Source: Rheinheimera faecalis (GTDB lineage: Bacteria; Pseudomonadota; Gammaproteobacteria; Enterobacterales; Alteromonadaceae). From it: a stretch of 64,000 nucleotides of DNA. Position numbers and translations under genes: made by a program. Below, piece after piece: positions 36,617 to 46,256 of this stretch (its first letter is position 1; each line of letters starts with the position of its first letter). The stretch is taken from positions 372,001 to 436,000 of the forward strand of contig NZ_JAJOYT010000002.1 in assembly GCF_021290965.1 (NCBI RefSeq), written 5' to 3'. The notes beneath the pieces were generated by a model, which was given only the letters and a program-made list of their open reading frames with translations, did no database searches and was not told the origin of the DNA.

Positions 36617-38365
36617 TCAGGAATTCCGTTTTAAGTTTTTCGGGAAACGAATATGGTAACTCAGGCCATGGCCTGGTTCGCTGCTGACCTGAATTGAACC
36701 ACCCAGCGTCTGACGTACCAGGTTATAGGTAATATGAGTACCTAAACCGCTGCCGCCTTGATCACGTTTTGTGGTGAAAAACGGATGGAAGAGTTTTTCC
36801 AACTGCTCCTGAGTCAGGCCACGGCCATTGTCAGAATAGGTAATATCAACCATCTGGCCTTCATCCAGCACAGTAATGCGGATATAACCCTCTTCCAGCT
36901 CTTCGAAACCATGAATTAACGAGTTCATTAAAAGGTTGGTAAAAATCTGCGATATGGCGCCGGCAGGACAGCTCAGCATCAGGCTTTCCGGACAATTCAC
37001 ATCAATATGATGGCGGGTCTTTTTGAAGTTTGGCTGCAAGGAGCGGATCACTTCGTGCAGGTATTCGGCCAAATTAATAGTGCGAATCGCATCACTGGTC
37101 TGATCGACGGCAATTTGTTTAAAGCTGGCAATCAATTCAGAAGCGCGCGTCAGATTCGACTGCAGCAAGGACGTGCTTTGTTTGGCTTCCTCAATAAAAT
37201 GTTCCAGCACTTTAGGTGATAAGGTTTTATCTTTGTAGGCCGCATCTAAGGCAGTTAGTTTTTCAGCCAGGAAGCTGGTTGCTGTAACGCCAATACCTAC
37301 AGGGGTATTCACTTCATGCGTGATACCAGCGACAAAGCCCCCTAAAGCAGCCATTTTTTCTGACTGCACTAAACGGTCCTGTGCCTGCTTTAAATCATCA
37401 ACGGTTTTTTCCAGCTCGCTTTGTTTGCCACGTAACGCTTCTTCACTGTGGCGGCGACGTTCTATTTCTTCACGCAAGGCTTGTTGTTTAACTTCAAGTT
37501 CTTGTTTTTGCTGTTGTAAATCCATCATGGCCTGACTTAAGCCTGAGGTTTTTCTCGCAACTTCCTGCTCCAGCAGCAAGTTGTGCTGATCGAGTTTTTC
37601 ATTCGAATGCAGCAGCTGCTTCTGGGTGCTTTCCAACTGAACTTTGTAATCCTGCACACGAGCAATCAAGCGGTTAAAAGCATCGGCCATCACGCTGAGT
37701 TCATTGGCTTCATCGTGGCGCACTTCAACTTTAGTGCCTTCCAGATGATCCAGCTCCAGATCTTCAATTTGTTGGGTCAGCTCGCTTAATGGCAAGGTCA
37801 GCTGACTACGGAAGGCCAGTAAAAACAGAATAATTAAAAAAGTGGTTTTTAATACCGCGTTCCCCACCAGAAAATAAATACCAATTTTAATTCGATCCAA
37901 TACCACGGCGCGGCTGGAGAATAAAGTGACATCACCGACCTGAGTGGCGCGGCCAGAGAATTCAAAGATAAGCGGAAAGGTGTAGCCAAATAAACCGGAG
38001 TTTTGTTCTGTTAAACGAATACCTTCCTGTACCAGCTGGTTGCTGTAACGTTCACTGATGTCGATGTAACGACCTAATTGTGTAATAACGGCGCCACTAT
38101 CGTCCCGTACTATGATGCCTTCAATAGCAGGAATGGCTAACAGGCCGTCTGCAATAATCAATGCTTGTTGGGTATTTAACTCCCAAATCGCACGGGTCAG
38201 ACTGCCGGAAAAAGTTTGCTGTAACGTCGCTAACTCACCATTGATATGATCTTTGGTGTTGAAGTACTCGGCAACAATCTGGCCTAAAGTCACGACAAAG
38301 GTCAGGATAAAATATACTGACAAGACTTTAGTCAGCAGTTTACGCGATAAACTTTTCTGCTGCAT
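36617..38365 (-). CDS. Membrane sensor histidine kinase
   Basis: The 582-residue protein has two membrane helices (about 12-32 and 172-192) around a periplasmic domain, HAMP (about 193-245), a long coiled coil (about 245-335), and a kinase core with His350 in GFVAGITHEVNTPVGIGVT, a Walker-like N box (QIFTNLLMNSLIHGFEE), DNGRGL and GGSGLGTHITYNLV. The H-box type (GITHEVNTP) is that of kinases often encoded with stand-alone receivers. It is divergent from a receiver-CheC-GGEEF cassette, making the receiver its likely partner. Confidence 0.9.
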   Translation of the reverse strand: MQQKSLSRKLLTKVLSVYFILTFVVTLGQIVAEYFNTKDHINGELATLQQTFSGSLTRAIWELNTQQALIIADGLLAIPAIEGIIVRDDSGAVITQLGRYIDISERYSNQLVQEGIRLTEQNSGLFGYTFPLIFEFSGRATQVGDVTLFSSRAVVLDRIKIGIYFLVGNAVLKTTFLIILFLLAFRSQLTLPLSELTQQIEDLELDHLEGTKVEVRHDEANELSVMADAFNRLIARVQDYKVQLESTQKQLLHSNEKLDQHNLLLEQEVARKTSGLSQAMMDLQQQKQELEVKQQALREEIERRRHSEEALRGKQSELEKTVDDLKQAQDRLVQSEKMAALGGFVAGITHEVNTPVGIGVTATSFLAEKLTALDAAYKDKTLSPKVLEHFIEEAKQSTSLLQSNLTRASELIASFKQIAVDQTSDAIRTINLAEYLHEVIRSLQPNFKKTRHHIDVNCPESLMLSCPAGAISQIFTNLLMNSLIHGFEELEEGYIRITVLDEGQMVDITYSDNGRGLTQEQLEKLFHPFFTTKRDQGGSGLGTHITYNLVRQTLGGSIQVSSEPGHGLSYHIRFPKNLKRNS

Positions 38366-38645
38366 GAAACAACCTTGTTTGGTTCGGCTTAATAATGAAT
38401 CACCCTAAAACACTAACTTATAGAAGATCTGTTTAAATGAAAATACTATATGTAATAAATAACTTAGAGACTAGGCAACAAGAGCTGCTTTAGCAATATG
38501 GCTGCTATAAATTGTCAGATTGCAGCAAAAGCAGCATTTAATGGTGTTAAATTGCAACATCTTTCAGTATGGTAGCGATGTCTACTATTTGAACTACACG
38601 CACAGAAGCAAAAACAAATAAAGCAATAATAAAGAGGCTGTTTTA

Positions 38646-39011
38646 ATGGCGTTACCTGTATTAATTTGTGACGACTCCTTACTGGCACGAAAACAAGTGC
38701 GTAAATCCTTACCTGAGTCATTTGATGCCGATATCCTCACTGCCGGTAATGGCGTGGAAGCATTGGCTATTTTGCGTAGTCAGGAGATCGGTTTAGTGTT
38801 TTTAGATCTGACCATGCCGGAGCTGGATGGCATAGGAGTGCTTGAAGCTATTAAGCAGGATGGTCTGGATTGTTTTGTCATTGTCATTTCTGCGGACATT
38901 CAGCCTGAAATGCAAAGAAGAGTGACAGAACTGGGCGCTCTGGCCTTTATCCATAAACCGGTCAATCCGGAAAAGCTTATCGTTATTTTGAAACAATATG
39001 GCCTGATATGA
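38646..39011 (+). CDS. Single-domain response regulator (CheY-like)
   Basis: The 121-residue protein is one receiver domain: acidic pair near residue 9 (ICDDSLLARK), phospho-acceptor Asp54 in VFLDLTMPELDG, Ser/Thr switch in VISADIQ and Lys in HKPVNP. No output domain. AAAGAGG precedes the ATG. Its stop overlaps the CheC-like gene start by four bases (ATGA), so it works with that protein and probably with the divergent kinase. Confidence 0.93.
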   Translation: MALPVLICDDSLLARKQVRKSLPESFDADILTAGNGVEALAILRSQEIGLVFLDLTMPELDGIGVLEAIKQDGLDCFVIVISADIQPEMQRRVTELGALAFIHKPVNPEKLIVILKQYGLI

Positions 39012-39619
39012 GTACAGTATTCTCTGAAGAACAAAGGGATTGTTTGCAGGAGCTGATTAATGTCGCCATGGGTCTGGCCAGCGACAAACTTGCCCGCTTT
39101 TTAAATACCTTTGTGCATTTACAGGTGCCAGCTATTGAGCTGGTCAGTTCGGCGCAAATTCCAGCTCAATTTGAAGCTCAGTACAGCAGTACAGATGCTG
39201 CTTTAGTCAGTCAGGGCTTTTTGGGCAATGATGGCCTGCGCGGCGAAGCTATAGTTTTGTATCAGCTGGATAACGCCCATCGAATTGCTGCTTTATTAGG
39301 CTATGACACAGACAGTGCGTCCGAGCTTGAGATGCTGACTGATATCAGCTCCATTTTAACCACCACTTTTTTAAATGGTCTGGCGGAGCAAATTGATAAT
39401 AGTCTGTCCTACAGTGCGCCCCGGGTTTTGTCGTCGCGGCAGAATAATGTGACCGAAGCTCTGGTTGAAACGGCTTGTCACTGGGAGCTGGCGCTTAAAG
39501 TAGATATTAGTTACCAGTTAATTGATCATTCCTTTAACTGCGATATGTTGTTGTTGATCCCTGGTGAAGCTGTGTTAAATATCCAGCAAATTTTGGATCG
39601 GATAGTGGAAGAATATTGA
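39008..39619 (+). CDS. CheC-like phosphatase of receiver phosphate
   Basis: The 203-residue protein is a CheC/CheX/FliY-type phosphatase. The first active-site motif E-x-x-N is intact (Glu15, Asn18 in LQELINVAMGLASDKL). The second is degenerate: Asp112-Ile-Ser-Ser115 in EMLTDISSILTTTFLNGL replaces E-x-x-N. It probably dephosphorylates the receiver encoded just upstream, with which it overlaps by four bases. It overlaps the next gene as TGATG. Confidence 0.85.
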   Translation: MSTVFSEEQRDCLQELINVAMGLASDKLARFLNTFVHLQVPAIELVSSAQIPAQFEAQYSSTDAALVSQGFLGNDGLRGEAIVLYQLDNAHRIAALLGYDTDSASELEMLTDISSILTTTFLNGLAEQIDNSLSYSAPRVLSSRQNNVTEALVETACHWELALKVDISYQLIDHSFNCDMLLLIPGEAVLNIQQILDRIVEEY

Positions 39620-40587
39620 TGTCAGAAGACTGGTTAACCGGCCCTATACTGGAGCAACTCAACAGTGGCGTGTTGGTGGTAGATGAACAATTTCAACTGG
39701 TGTATCTGAATACCTTTTTACAGCGTCATAGTTCAGTACAGCTTGCTGAGGCAAAAGGCCAAAGTCTGTTTAAAGTCTTTAAAGATGTGCCGGAAGCCTG
39801 GCTCAGACGCAAATTTGCTTCAGTGCTTGAATTACAAAGCCCGTCGTTTAGCAGCTGGGAGCAACGTCAGTATGTGATTAAGTTGCCCCATTTGCGACCC
39901 GTCACCAGCAGCAGTCAGTATATGGCGCAAAACTGCACCATGTTGCCGTTGAGTGATCCGTCAGGTCGTCGTTATGTCTGTTTGCTGATTGAAGATGCCA
40001 CAGATGCCTTTGTCTATCAGCAGCATTTACAGAGCACGATGCAAAAGCTGGAACTAAGCAATCGTATTGATGGCTTAACCAAGGCGTTAAACCGGCGTTA
40101 TTGGGAAGAGCAACTAAAACTGGAAGTACAAAGGGCCCAGCGTTACAACCAACCTCTGTCCTTGTTATTGTTCGATTTAGATAAATTTAAGCAACTCAAT
40201 GATCAGTACGGTCATTTAGGCGGAGATTGTGTACTGATTGAACTCACTGCACGGGTCCGGGCTTTATTGCGTGATACCGACTGGTTTGGTCGATACGGCG
40301 GTGAGGAGTTTGGCATAGTACTGACCAACACAGCGCTGGCGGGCGCCATGGATGTGGCTGAACGTATTTGTCTGGCGGTCAGCAGCACAGCTGTCACATT
40401 CCATGAGCAGTCTATAGAAACCTCTATCAGTATAGGTGTTGCGCAACTGGATGTGGCAGGCGAGCGAGCGCACGAATTGCTGATAGGTCAGGCTGATATG
40501 GCACTTTATAATGCCAAAAGAGATGGCCGCAATAGAGTTGTATCCTATAGCGCAGGCGAAACAGAATTTCAGCTAAAAGCAAATTAG
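39619..40587 (+). CDS. PAS-GGDEF diguanylate cyclase
   Basis: The 322-residue soluble protein has an N-terminal PAS domain (about 10-125; SGVLVVDEQFQLVYLNTFLQ), a short coiled linker and a GGDEF domain with the active GGEEF motif at residues 227-231. No RxxD inhibitory site is seen at the usual position before GGEEF (the sequence is RALLRDTDWFGRYGGEEF, where RDTD might serve). It would make c-di-GMP. The ATG at 39619 overlaps the CheC stop, so receiver, phosphatase and cyclase are translationally coupled. Confidence 0.92.
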   Translation: MSEDWLTGPILEQLNSGVLVVDEQFQLVYLNTFLQRHSSVQLAEAKGQSLFKVFKDVPEAWLRRKFASVLELQSPSFSSWEQRQYVIKLPHLRPVTSSSQYMAQNCTMLPLSDPSGRRYVCLLIEDATDAFVYQQHLQSTMQKLELSNRIDGLTKALNRRYWEEQLKLEVQRAQRYNQPLSLLLFDLDKFKQLNDQYGHLGGDCVLIELTARVRALLRDTDWFGRYGGEEFGIVLTNTALAGAMDVAERICLAVSSTAVTFHEQSIETSISIGVAQLDVAGERAHELLIGQADMALYNAKRDGRNRVVSYSAGETEFQLKAN

Positions 40588-40599
40588 CAGCCCGTTAAA

Positions 40600-40653
40600 T
40601 TTAGAATAATCTAAACATTTAGATTGACAGACGTCTAAAACTTTGAGCATATA
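40600..40653 (+). promoter_or_regulatory. Threonine operon promoter region with TTTAGA/TCTAAA half-sites
   Basis: A consensus TTGACA lies at 40624-40629; CATATA at 40648-40653 is the best -10 (18-bp spacer). Around it lie four half-sites, TTTAGA (40600-40605), TCTAAA (40610-40615), TTTAGA (40618-40623) and TCTAAA (40634-40639), including the perfect palindrome AATCTAAAcaTTTAGATT at 40608-40625. Such an array around a -35 box suggests a repressor or activator site. With this promoter the mRNA would begin close to the leader-peptide ATG. Confidence 0.5.
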
Positions 40654-40659
40654 GACAGT

Positions 40660-40722
40660 ATGAAAAAGACACAAATCCGCAATACACTCACCATTATTAT
40701 TACCACCAACCCTGCGGGGTAG
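40660..40722 (+). CDS. thrL: Threonine operon leader peptide
   Basis: A 20-codon frame encodes a peptide with the run TLTIIITT. Five Thr and four Ile codons in 20 form the charge-sensing stretch of a thr attenuator. It is followed by mutually exclusive hairpins and then thrA, exactly the E. coli layout though with a different peptide. No strong Shine-Dalgarno is visible, so translation may start near the 5' end of the mRNA. Confidence 0.9.
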   Translation: MKKTQIRNTLTIIITTNPAG

Positions 40723-40781
40723 GAGGTCGGCGGCGTATTGTTTTCAAAAAGGCCCGTGACCTCCCCGTCACGGGCCTTTTT
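40722..40781 (+). promoter_or_regulatory. thr attenuator: antiterminator and terminator hairpins
   Basis: The terminator is AAAAAGGCCCGTGAC / GTCACGGGCCTTTTT (40746-40781) with loop CTCCCC. GGAGGTC at 40722-40728 is the reverse complement of GACCTCC at 40758-40764, the end of the terminator's left arm plus its loop, and so can form the competing antiterminator. The GGAGGTC arm touches the leader stop codon, which fits ribosome-position control: stalling at Thr/Ile codons favours read-through into thrABC. Confidence 0.88.
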
Positions 40782-40801
40782 CGTTTAGCAAGGAGTAAAA
40801 C

Positions 40802-43261
40802 ATGAGGGTGCTTAAGTTTGGTGGTTCGTCTTTGGCGTCGGTAACCCGCTTCCTCGAGGTAGCGGATATAGTACAACAGCAAATTGGCAATCAGAGCGTA
40901 GGCTTGGTGTTGTCTGCGCCTCAGGGCGTCACCAACTTACTGGTGGAACTAACGGATCTGGCTTTTTTAGGTTCTGACTATCAACCTCTTTTGCTGCAGT
41001 GGAAGCAGCGCTTGGCTCAGTTGGTTTCAGAGGCTGCTTTGCGGGTGAGCTCTGAGCAATTAAGTGCAGTGCAGCAATTGGCTGACGAGCAGGAGCAAAA
41101 ACTGACTGAACGCTTGCAAGGCATCAGTTTGTTAAGTTATTGCCCTGATCATATCAAGGCGCAAATTTTAGGTATGGGTGAGCAGTTCAGTGTTTGCCTG
41201 ATGACGGCTCTGTTTAAATCCCGTCAGGTCAATGTGGCGCTGCTGGACTCTGTAGCTTTAGTAAAAAGCCAGGGCGATTACTTAAATGCCGTGGCAGATA
41301 TTCCTGCCTCTGAACAAACATTTGCCGCGGCCTTAGCTAAACAATCGGCTCAGGTCTATGTCATGGCAGGTTTTGTCTCCAGTAATGCACAGGGCGAGCT
41401 GTGTTTATTGGGCCGCAATGGCTCTGACTACTCAGCCGCCATTGTCGCTGCTGCGGTCAAAGCTTCAGTCTGTGAAATTTGGACTGATGTGGATGGCGTC
41501 TACAGTGCTGATCCACGTCAGGTGAAACAAGCCAAGCTGATTGACCATTTATCCTATGATGAAGCCATGGAACTGTCGTATTTTGGTGCCAAAGTACTGC
41601 ATCCAAAGACCATTGGGCCATTGGCGCGTTTTCAAATTCCTTGTTATATCAAAAACACCTTAAACCCTGCAGCACCCGGCACTTGTATTGATGCCGATAA
41701 TAACGGTGACTCGCTGGTCAAAGGTATTTCCAGTCTGGAGCATCTGGCGCTAATCACCGTCTCTGGCCCTGGCCTCAAAGGTGTGGTGGGGATGGCCTCC
41801 CGTGTTTTTGCCACTATGGCGCGTGAACAGGTGTCGGTCAGTTTAATCACTCAGTCGTCTTCTGAATTTAGTATCAGCTTCTGTGTGGCTCAGCTGGATT
41901 TGGCTTCGGCGAAAAAAGCGCTGGAAGCTGAGTTTGAACTGGAGCTGCAAGGCAAGTTACTGCGGCCATTGCAAATTTTATCTGATATGGCCATTGTCAG
42001 TCTGGTCGGCGATGGCATGCGCCAGCACCGTGGTGTGGCGGCTAAGTTTTTCGCGTCTTTAGCGCAAGCCCGGGTCAACGTGGTGGCTATAGCGCAGGAC
42101 AGCAGTGAACGTTCTATCTCCGCTGTAGTAGAACAAAAAGCCTGTCAGAACGCAGTGAAAGTGTGCCATGAAAACTTCTTCAGCCATATCCCAAGTATCG
42201 ATGTATTTCTGGTGGGTTGTGGTGTGGTGGGCAGCGAGTTACTGGCGCAGTTCCAACGTCAGCAAGAGTTTTTACAGCAACGTAATGTCAAGCTGAAGGT
42301 GTATGGCATAGCCAATTCCAAAACTTTGTTACTGGATGAAAAAGGCATAGATTTAAGCCAGTGGCAGCAACAGATGCAGCAGGCCAAAGCTAAGTTTTCT
42401 GTGGCAGATTTAAGTCGCTTTGCTCAGGAGCAGCATTTAACTAATCCGGTTTTAATAGATTGCAGCAGTGCAGAACCTGTGGCCAATTTGTATGTCGATT
42501 TCTTAAAAGCCGGCTTCCATGTGGTCACTCCAAACAAAAAAGCCAATACGGGTTCGTTGGACTACTACCATCAGCTGCGTCAGGTGGCACAACAACATCG
42601 CCGTCGTTTCCTTTATGAAACTACGGTAGGCGCAGGCTTGCCGGTGATCGACACCTTACAGGGCTTGTTTAATGCTGGTGACCAGTTGGTGGCTTTTGAA
42701 GGCATTTTATCCGGCTCTTTATCCTATATTTTTGGTTTACTGGAGCAGGGGCAGTCTTTATCACAAGTGACCAGCAAAGCTCGGGAACTAGGCTTTACTG
42801 AGCCTGACCCACGTGATGATTTATCTGGTATGGATGTGGCGCGTAAGTTACTGATCATGGCGCGTGAGTCTGGCTTGATGCTGAACTTAGCCGATGTCGA
42901 AGTTGAAGGTGTGTTGCCTGCCGACTTTGCGCCTGGCACAGATGTACCGACTTTTATGCAGCAGTTACCAGAACTTGATAAGTCTTTTGCAGAACGTATC
43001 GCAGAGGCGAAAGCCAAAGGTCAGGTGCTGCGTTACATAGGTGAAATCAGCGAAGGTTGCTGCAAAGTCGCCATCAAAGCTTTGGATCTGGATCATCCAT
43101 TGGCTAAAGTGAAAGATGGTGAAAATGCGCTGGCTATCCATACCCGGTATTACCAGCCAATACCTTTTGTCTTACGTGGTTATGGTGCTGGTGCTGCGGT
43201 AACAGCAGCAGGTGTGTTCAGTGATGTAATGCGGACTTTGTCCTGGCAGCAGGAGATGTAA
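40802..43261 (+). CDS. thrA: Bifunctional aspartokinase I / homoserine dehydrogenase I
   Basis: The 819-residue protein catalyses the first and third steps of threonine synthesis. The aspartokinase domain (about 1-300) starts [16 protein letters not shown] regulatory domains (about 310-460) contain [17 protein letters not shown] and [18 protein letters not shown]; the dehydrogenase domain (about 465-819) has [14 protein letters not shown] for NAD(P) and the [12 protein letters not shown] block. AAGGAG precedes the ATG. Feedback by threonine is known for the family. It is the first structural gene after the attenuator. Confidence 0.98.
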   Translation: MRVLKFGGSSLASVTRFLEVADIVQQQIGNQSVGLVLSAPQGVTNLLVELTDLAFLGSDYQPLLLQWKQRLAQLVSEAALRVSSEQLSAVQQLADEQEQKLTERLQGISLLSYCPDHIKAQILGMGEQFSVCLMTALFKSRQVNVALLDSVALVKSQGDYLNAVADIPASEQTFAAALAKQSAQVYVMAGFVSSNAQGELCLLGRNGSDYSAAIVAAAVKASVCEIWTDVDGVYSADPRQVKQAKLIDHLSYDEAMELSYFGAKVLHPKTIGPLARFQIPCYIKNTLNPAAPGTCIDADNNGDSLVKGISSLEHLALITVSGPGLKGVVGMASRVFATMAREQVSVSLITQSSSEFSISFCVAQLDLASAKKALEAEFELELQGKLLRPLQILSDMAIVSLVGDGMRQHRGVAAKFFASLAQARVNVVAIAQDSSERSISAVVEQKACQNAVKVCHENFFSHIPSIDVFLVGCGVVGSELLAQFQRQQEFLQQRNVKLKVYGIANSKTLLLDEKGIDLSQWQQQMQQAKAKFSVADLSRFAQEQHLTNPVLIDCSSAEPVANLYVDFLKAGFHVVTPNKKANTGSLDYYHQLRQVAQQHRRRFLYETTVGAGLPVIDTLQGLFNAGDQLVAFEGILSGSLSYIFGLLEQGQSLSQVTSKARELGFTEPDPRDDLSGMDVARKLLIMARESGLMLNLADVEVEGVLPADFAPGTDVPTFMQQLPELDKSFAERIAEAKAKGQVLRYIGEISEGCCKVAIKALDLDHPLAKVKDGENALAIHTRYYQPIPFVLRGYGAGAAVTAAGVFSDVMRTLSWQQEM

Positions 43262-43262
43262 C

Positions 43263-44195
43263 ATGAAGTCGTATTTTGCGCCTGCGTCCACGGGGAATTT
43301 TTCTGTTGGATTTGATTTATTAGGCGCTGCTTTTGAACCTGTCGATGGTTCTTTATTTGGCGATGAACTGCGTATTCATAGTGAACAGTCGGAGCTGGGT
43401 TTAACTTTGACTGGCCGTTATGTGCATCAGTTGCCGGGTGATACAGACGAAAACTTAGTGCTGAAGTGTTTTTATGCCTTTGAAAAGGCAATAGGCCGGA
43501 CTTTGCCACGGCTGCAACTGGAGCTGGTGAAGAACCTGCCGGTTGGCAGTGGTTTGGGTTCCAGCGCCTGTTCTATTGTCGTGGCCTGTTATGCCTTTAA
43601 TGATTATTTCGGTAAACCTTTAGATGACTATCAGCTGTTGCAGCTAATGGCGCAGTTGGAAGGTGGCGTCAGTGGTTCAGTGCATTACGATAACGTGGCT
43701 CCGTCTTTTTATGGTGGCTTATTGTTGATGTTGCCGGATAGCCCTTTGTTATGCCGGGCTTTGCCCTGGTTTGAACACTGGCAGGTCGTACTTTGTTATC
43801 CGGGTACTGTGCTGTCGACCAAAGAGGCCCGCGCCGTATTGCCACGACAATTGACGCTCAAACACAGCATAGCTTTTGCCGGCATGTTAAGCCGTTTTAT
43901 CAGTGCTTTGTATGCCTGGGATGAAACAGAAGCTTTTGCGGCTTTGCAGGATTTAGTGGCTGAGCCTGCCCGTCAGCACTTGATGCCGGAACTTCTGCCT
44001 ATTCGTGAAAAGTTAACAGCCCAGGGTATAGGCCATGTCGGTATCTCAGGCGCTGGCCCTACTATTTTTGCAGTCTGTCAAAACGATACTCAAGCCCAAT
44101 TTGCCGCTGATTATTTACAACAGCATTACGCTAAAAACTCAGATGCCATCACGACAGTCTGTCGTCTGGCGAGACAAGGCGCACGTGCGCTGTAG
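43263..44195 (+). CDS. thrB: Homoserine kinase
   Basis: This GHMP kinase phosphorylates homoserine. The 310-residue protein has the ATP motif LPVGSGLGSSACSIVVA, an early APASTGNFSVGFDLLGAA segment and the C-terminal GISGAGPTIFAV glycine-rich motif. The ATG lies one base after the thrA stop. Confidence 0.97.
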   Translation: MKSYFAPASTGNFSVGFDLLGAAFEPVDGSLFGDELRIHSEQSELGLTLTGRYVHQLPGDTDENLVLKCFYAFEKAIGRTLPRLQLELVKNLPVGSGLGSSACSIVVACYAFNDYFGKPLDDYQLLQLMAQLEGGVSGSVHYDNVAPSFYGGLLLMLPDSPLLCRALPWFEHWQVVLCYPGTVLSTKEARAVLPRQLTLKHSIAFAGMLSRFISALYAWDETEAFAALQDLVAEPARQHLMPELLPIREKLTAQGIGHVGISGAGPTIFAVCQNDTQAQFAADYLQQHYAKNSDAITTVCRLARQGARAL

Positions 44196-44204
44196 GATGT
44201 AACA

Positions 44205-45494
44205 ATGCAATTAACAAATACAAAAGTCGCTTCACAACAAGTTAGTTTTTTAGATGCAGTACGTATTGGTTTGGGTGAGCAGCAGGGCTTGTTTTTCCCA
44301 ACCCAGTGGCCAACTCTGGATATTGACACTTTATTAGAGCTACCTTTTGTTGAGCGCAGCGCCAAAGTACTGCAAGCTTTAATTGGTGACGAGCTTTCCG
44401 CTGAACAAATCCATCAGATGGTAAGTAACGCTTTTCAGTTTCCGGCTCCTTTGGCGCAAGTGACAGAGGATGTCGCCTGTTTAGAGTTATTCCATGGCCC
44501 CACTTTAGCTTTTAAAGACTTTGGTGGCCGCTTTATGGCGCAGGCGTTAATTCAGGCGCAAAAGCAGCAGAATGTCAGCAAAACCACTATTGTCACTGCC
44601 ACTTCGGGTGATACAGGAGCTGCTGTGGCTCATGCTTTTTATCAGCAAGCTGGTGTGGATGTAGTGATTTTATTTCCAAAAGGAAAAATCAGCCCATTAC
44701 AAGAAAAGCTGTTTACTACCTTAGGTCATAACATCCATACGCTGGCAGTAGACGCCGATTTTGACCAGTGTCAGGCGCTGGTGAAAGAGGTATTTAACGA
44801 CCGTGATTTAGTCAAACAGCTGAATATCAACTCAGCGAACTCTATTAATATCAGCCGTTTATTTGCACAAATTTGTTATTACTTTGAAGCTGTGGCTCAA
44901 GTGCCAAAAGATAAAAGAGATCAAATTGTCATTGCTGTGCCTAGTGGTAACTTCGGTAACCTGACAGCTGGTTTGATTGCCAAGGTGTTAGGTTTACCGA
45001 TCAAACGTATGATAGCGGCCACTAACTTAAATGACACTGTGCCACGCTATTGGAAAGAGGGTCAGTGGACACCAAACAAAACAGTGGCAACCTTATCCAA
45101 TGCGATGGACGTCAGCGCACCAAATAACTGGCCACGGGTTGAGGCTTTATTGGCGCAAGGTAAAATTTCCCGCGACGATTTAGAAGCTGTGATGGTGGAC
45201 GAAGAAGATACCCAGGTATCGATGCGTCAGTTGGCACATTTAGGTTATGTCAGCGAACCTCATGCTGCTATAGCCTACAAAGCGTTAAAGCGCAGTTTGC
45301 AGGATGGCGAATTTGGTATTTTCTTAGGCACTGCTCATCCGGCTAAATTTAAAGAGCAGGTCGAAAATATCCTTGGCAGCCCTATTGCTCTGCCGCCGGA
45401 GTTAGCAGCAGTTGCATCAGAGGCAAGTTTAAGTGCAGATATGGCGCCGGATTTTGTACAATTACGCCAATTCTTACTGACTCTGGATAAATAA
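44205..45494 (+). CDS. thrC: Threonine synthase
   Basis: This PLP enzyme makes threonine from O-phosphohomoserine. The 429-residue protein has the PLP lysine Lys104 in HGPTLAFKDFGGRF, then TATSGDTGAAVAHAF and VPSGNFGNLTAGL. It starts nine bases after thrB and ends the biosynthetic part of the operon; ung follows at three bases. Confidence 0.97.
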   Translation: MQLTNTKVASQQVSFLDAVRIGLGEQQGLFFPTQWPTLDIDTLLELPFVERSAKVLQALIGDELSAEQIHQMVSNAFQFPAPLAQVTEDVACLELFHGPTLAFKDFGGRFMAQALIQAQKQQNVSKTTIVTATSGDTGAAVAHAFYQQAGVDVVILFPKGKISPLQEKLFTTLGHNIHTLAVDADFDQCQALVKEVFNDRDLVKQLNINSANSINISRLFAQICYYFEAVAQVPKDKRDQIVIAVPSGNFGNLTAGLIAKVLGLPIKRMIAATNLNDTVPRYWKEGQWTPNKTVATLSNAMDVSAPNNWPRVEALLAQGKISRDDLEAVMVDEEDTQVSMRQLAHLGYVSEPHAAIAYKALKRSLQDGEFGIFLGTAHPAKFKEQVENILGSPIALPPELAAVASEASLSADMAPDFVQLRQFLLTLDK

Positions 45495-45497
45495 ACT

Positions 45498-46160
45498 GTG
45501 TCTTTAAATTGGCAAGACGTGATTGGGGCTGAAAAAAATCAGCCCTATTTTCTGCAAACTATGGATTACTTAAAGCAACAACGTGCCGCAGGCCAGGTGA
45601 TTTATCCACCTGAAACGCTGGTGTTTAATGCTTTTAAGCTAACGCCTTTTGCAGAGATGAAAGTGGTAGTGATAGGCCAGGACCCTTACCATGGTCCGAA
45701 TCAGGCTCATGGCTTAAGTTTCTCTGTGCCTGCAGGAGTGGCTATTCCACCTTCGCTGCGCAATATCTACAAAGAGCTTGCGCTGGAATATGTTGATTTT
45801 CAGACCCCTAAACATGGGTGTCTGGAAAGCTGGGCACAGCAGGGGGTGTTGTTACTCAATACTGCCTTGACTGTGGTGGCGAACGAAGCCAACTCACACC
45901 GTCACTTAGGCTGGGAGCAGTTTACTGATCAAGTGATCCGGGCTATCAGTGCCAATGCAGAAGGTATAGTGTTTTTGTTATGGGGCAGTCATGCGATTAA
46001 AAAATCGCAGCTGATTGATAAAACGAAACACCATATTCTGACCGCACCTCATCCATCCCCTTTGTCAGCGCACCGCGGCTTTTTAGGCTGTGGACACTTT
46101 GCAAAGGCGAATGAGCTACTCGAACAGCAGGGTAAAACCCCTATCCGCTGGCAAGTATAA
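45498..46160 (+). CDS. ung: Uracil-DNA glycosylase
   Basis: It removes uracil from DNA. The 220-residue family-1 enzyme has the water-activating motif GQDPYHG (Asp62, His65), [10 protein letters not shown], and [17 protein letters not shown] with the catalytic His. A GTG start at 45498 is used, three bases after the thrC stop, so it appears to be the distal gene of the thr transcript. No good ribosome site is visible, which suggests coupling to thrC. Confidence 0.96.
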   Translation: MSLNWQDVIGAEKNQPYFLQTMDYLKQQRAAGQVIYPPETLVFNAFKLTPFAEMKVVVIGQDPYHGPNQAHGLSFSVPAGVAIPPSLRNIYKELALEYVDFQTPKHGCLESWAQQGVLLLNTALTVVANEANSHRHLGWEQFTDQVIRAISANAEGIVFLLWGSHAIKKSQLIDKTKHHILTAPHPSPLSAHRGFLGCGHFAKANELLEQQGKTPIRWQV

Positions 46161-46221
46161 ATAGACATAGAGCGGGCAGGGATAAATCCAGCCCCCGTAT
46201 TCAGAGCCTGAATGACAGCCA

Positions 46222-46252
46222 AATAAAAAGCCCCGACATTGCTGCCGGGGCT
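46222..46252 (-). terminator. Terminator of the DUF3545 gene
   Basis: On the minus strand AGCCCCG and CGGGGCT form the stem, followed by TTTTTATTT. It lies between the convergent ung and DUF3545 genes and may stop both. Confidence 0.8.
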
Positions 46253-46256
46253 CAAT

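Noticed and set aside
40700-40882. 60-codon minus-strand frame over the thr attenuator
   Set aside because: It is antisense to thrL, the attenuator and the thrA start, and carries no family features.
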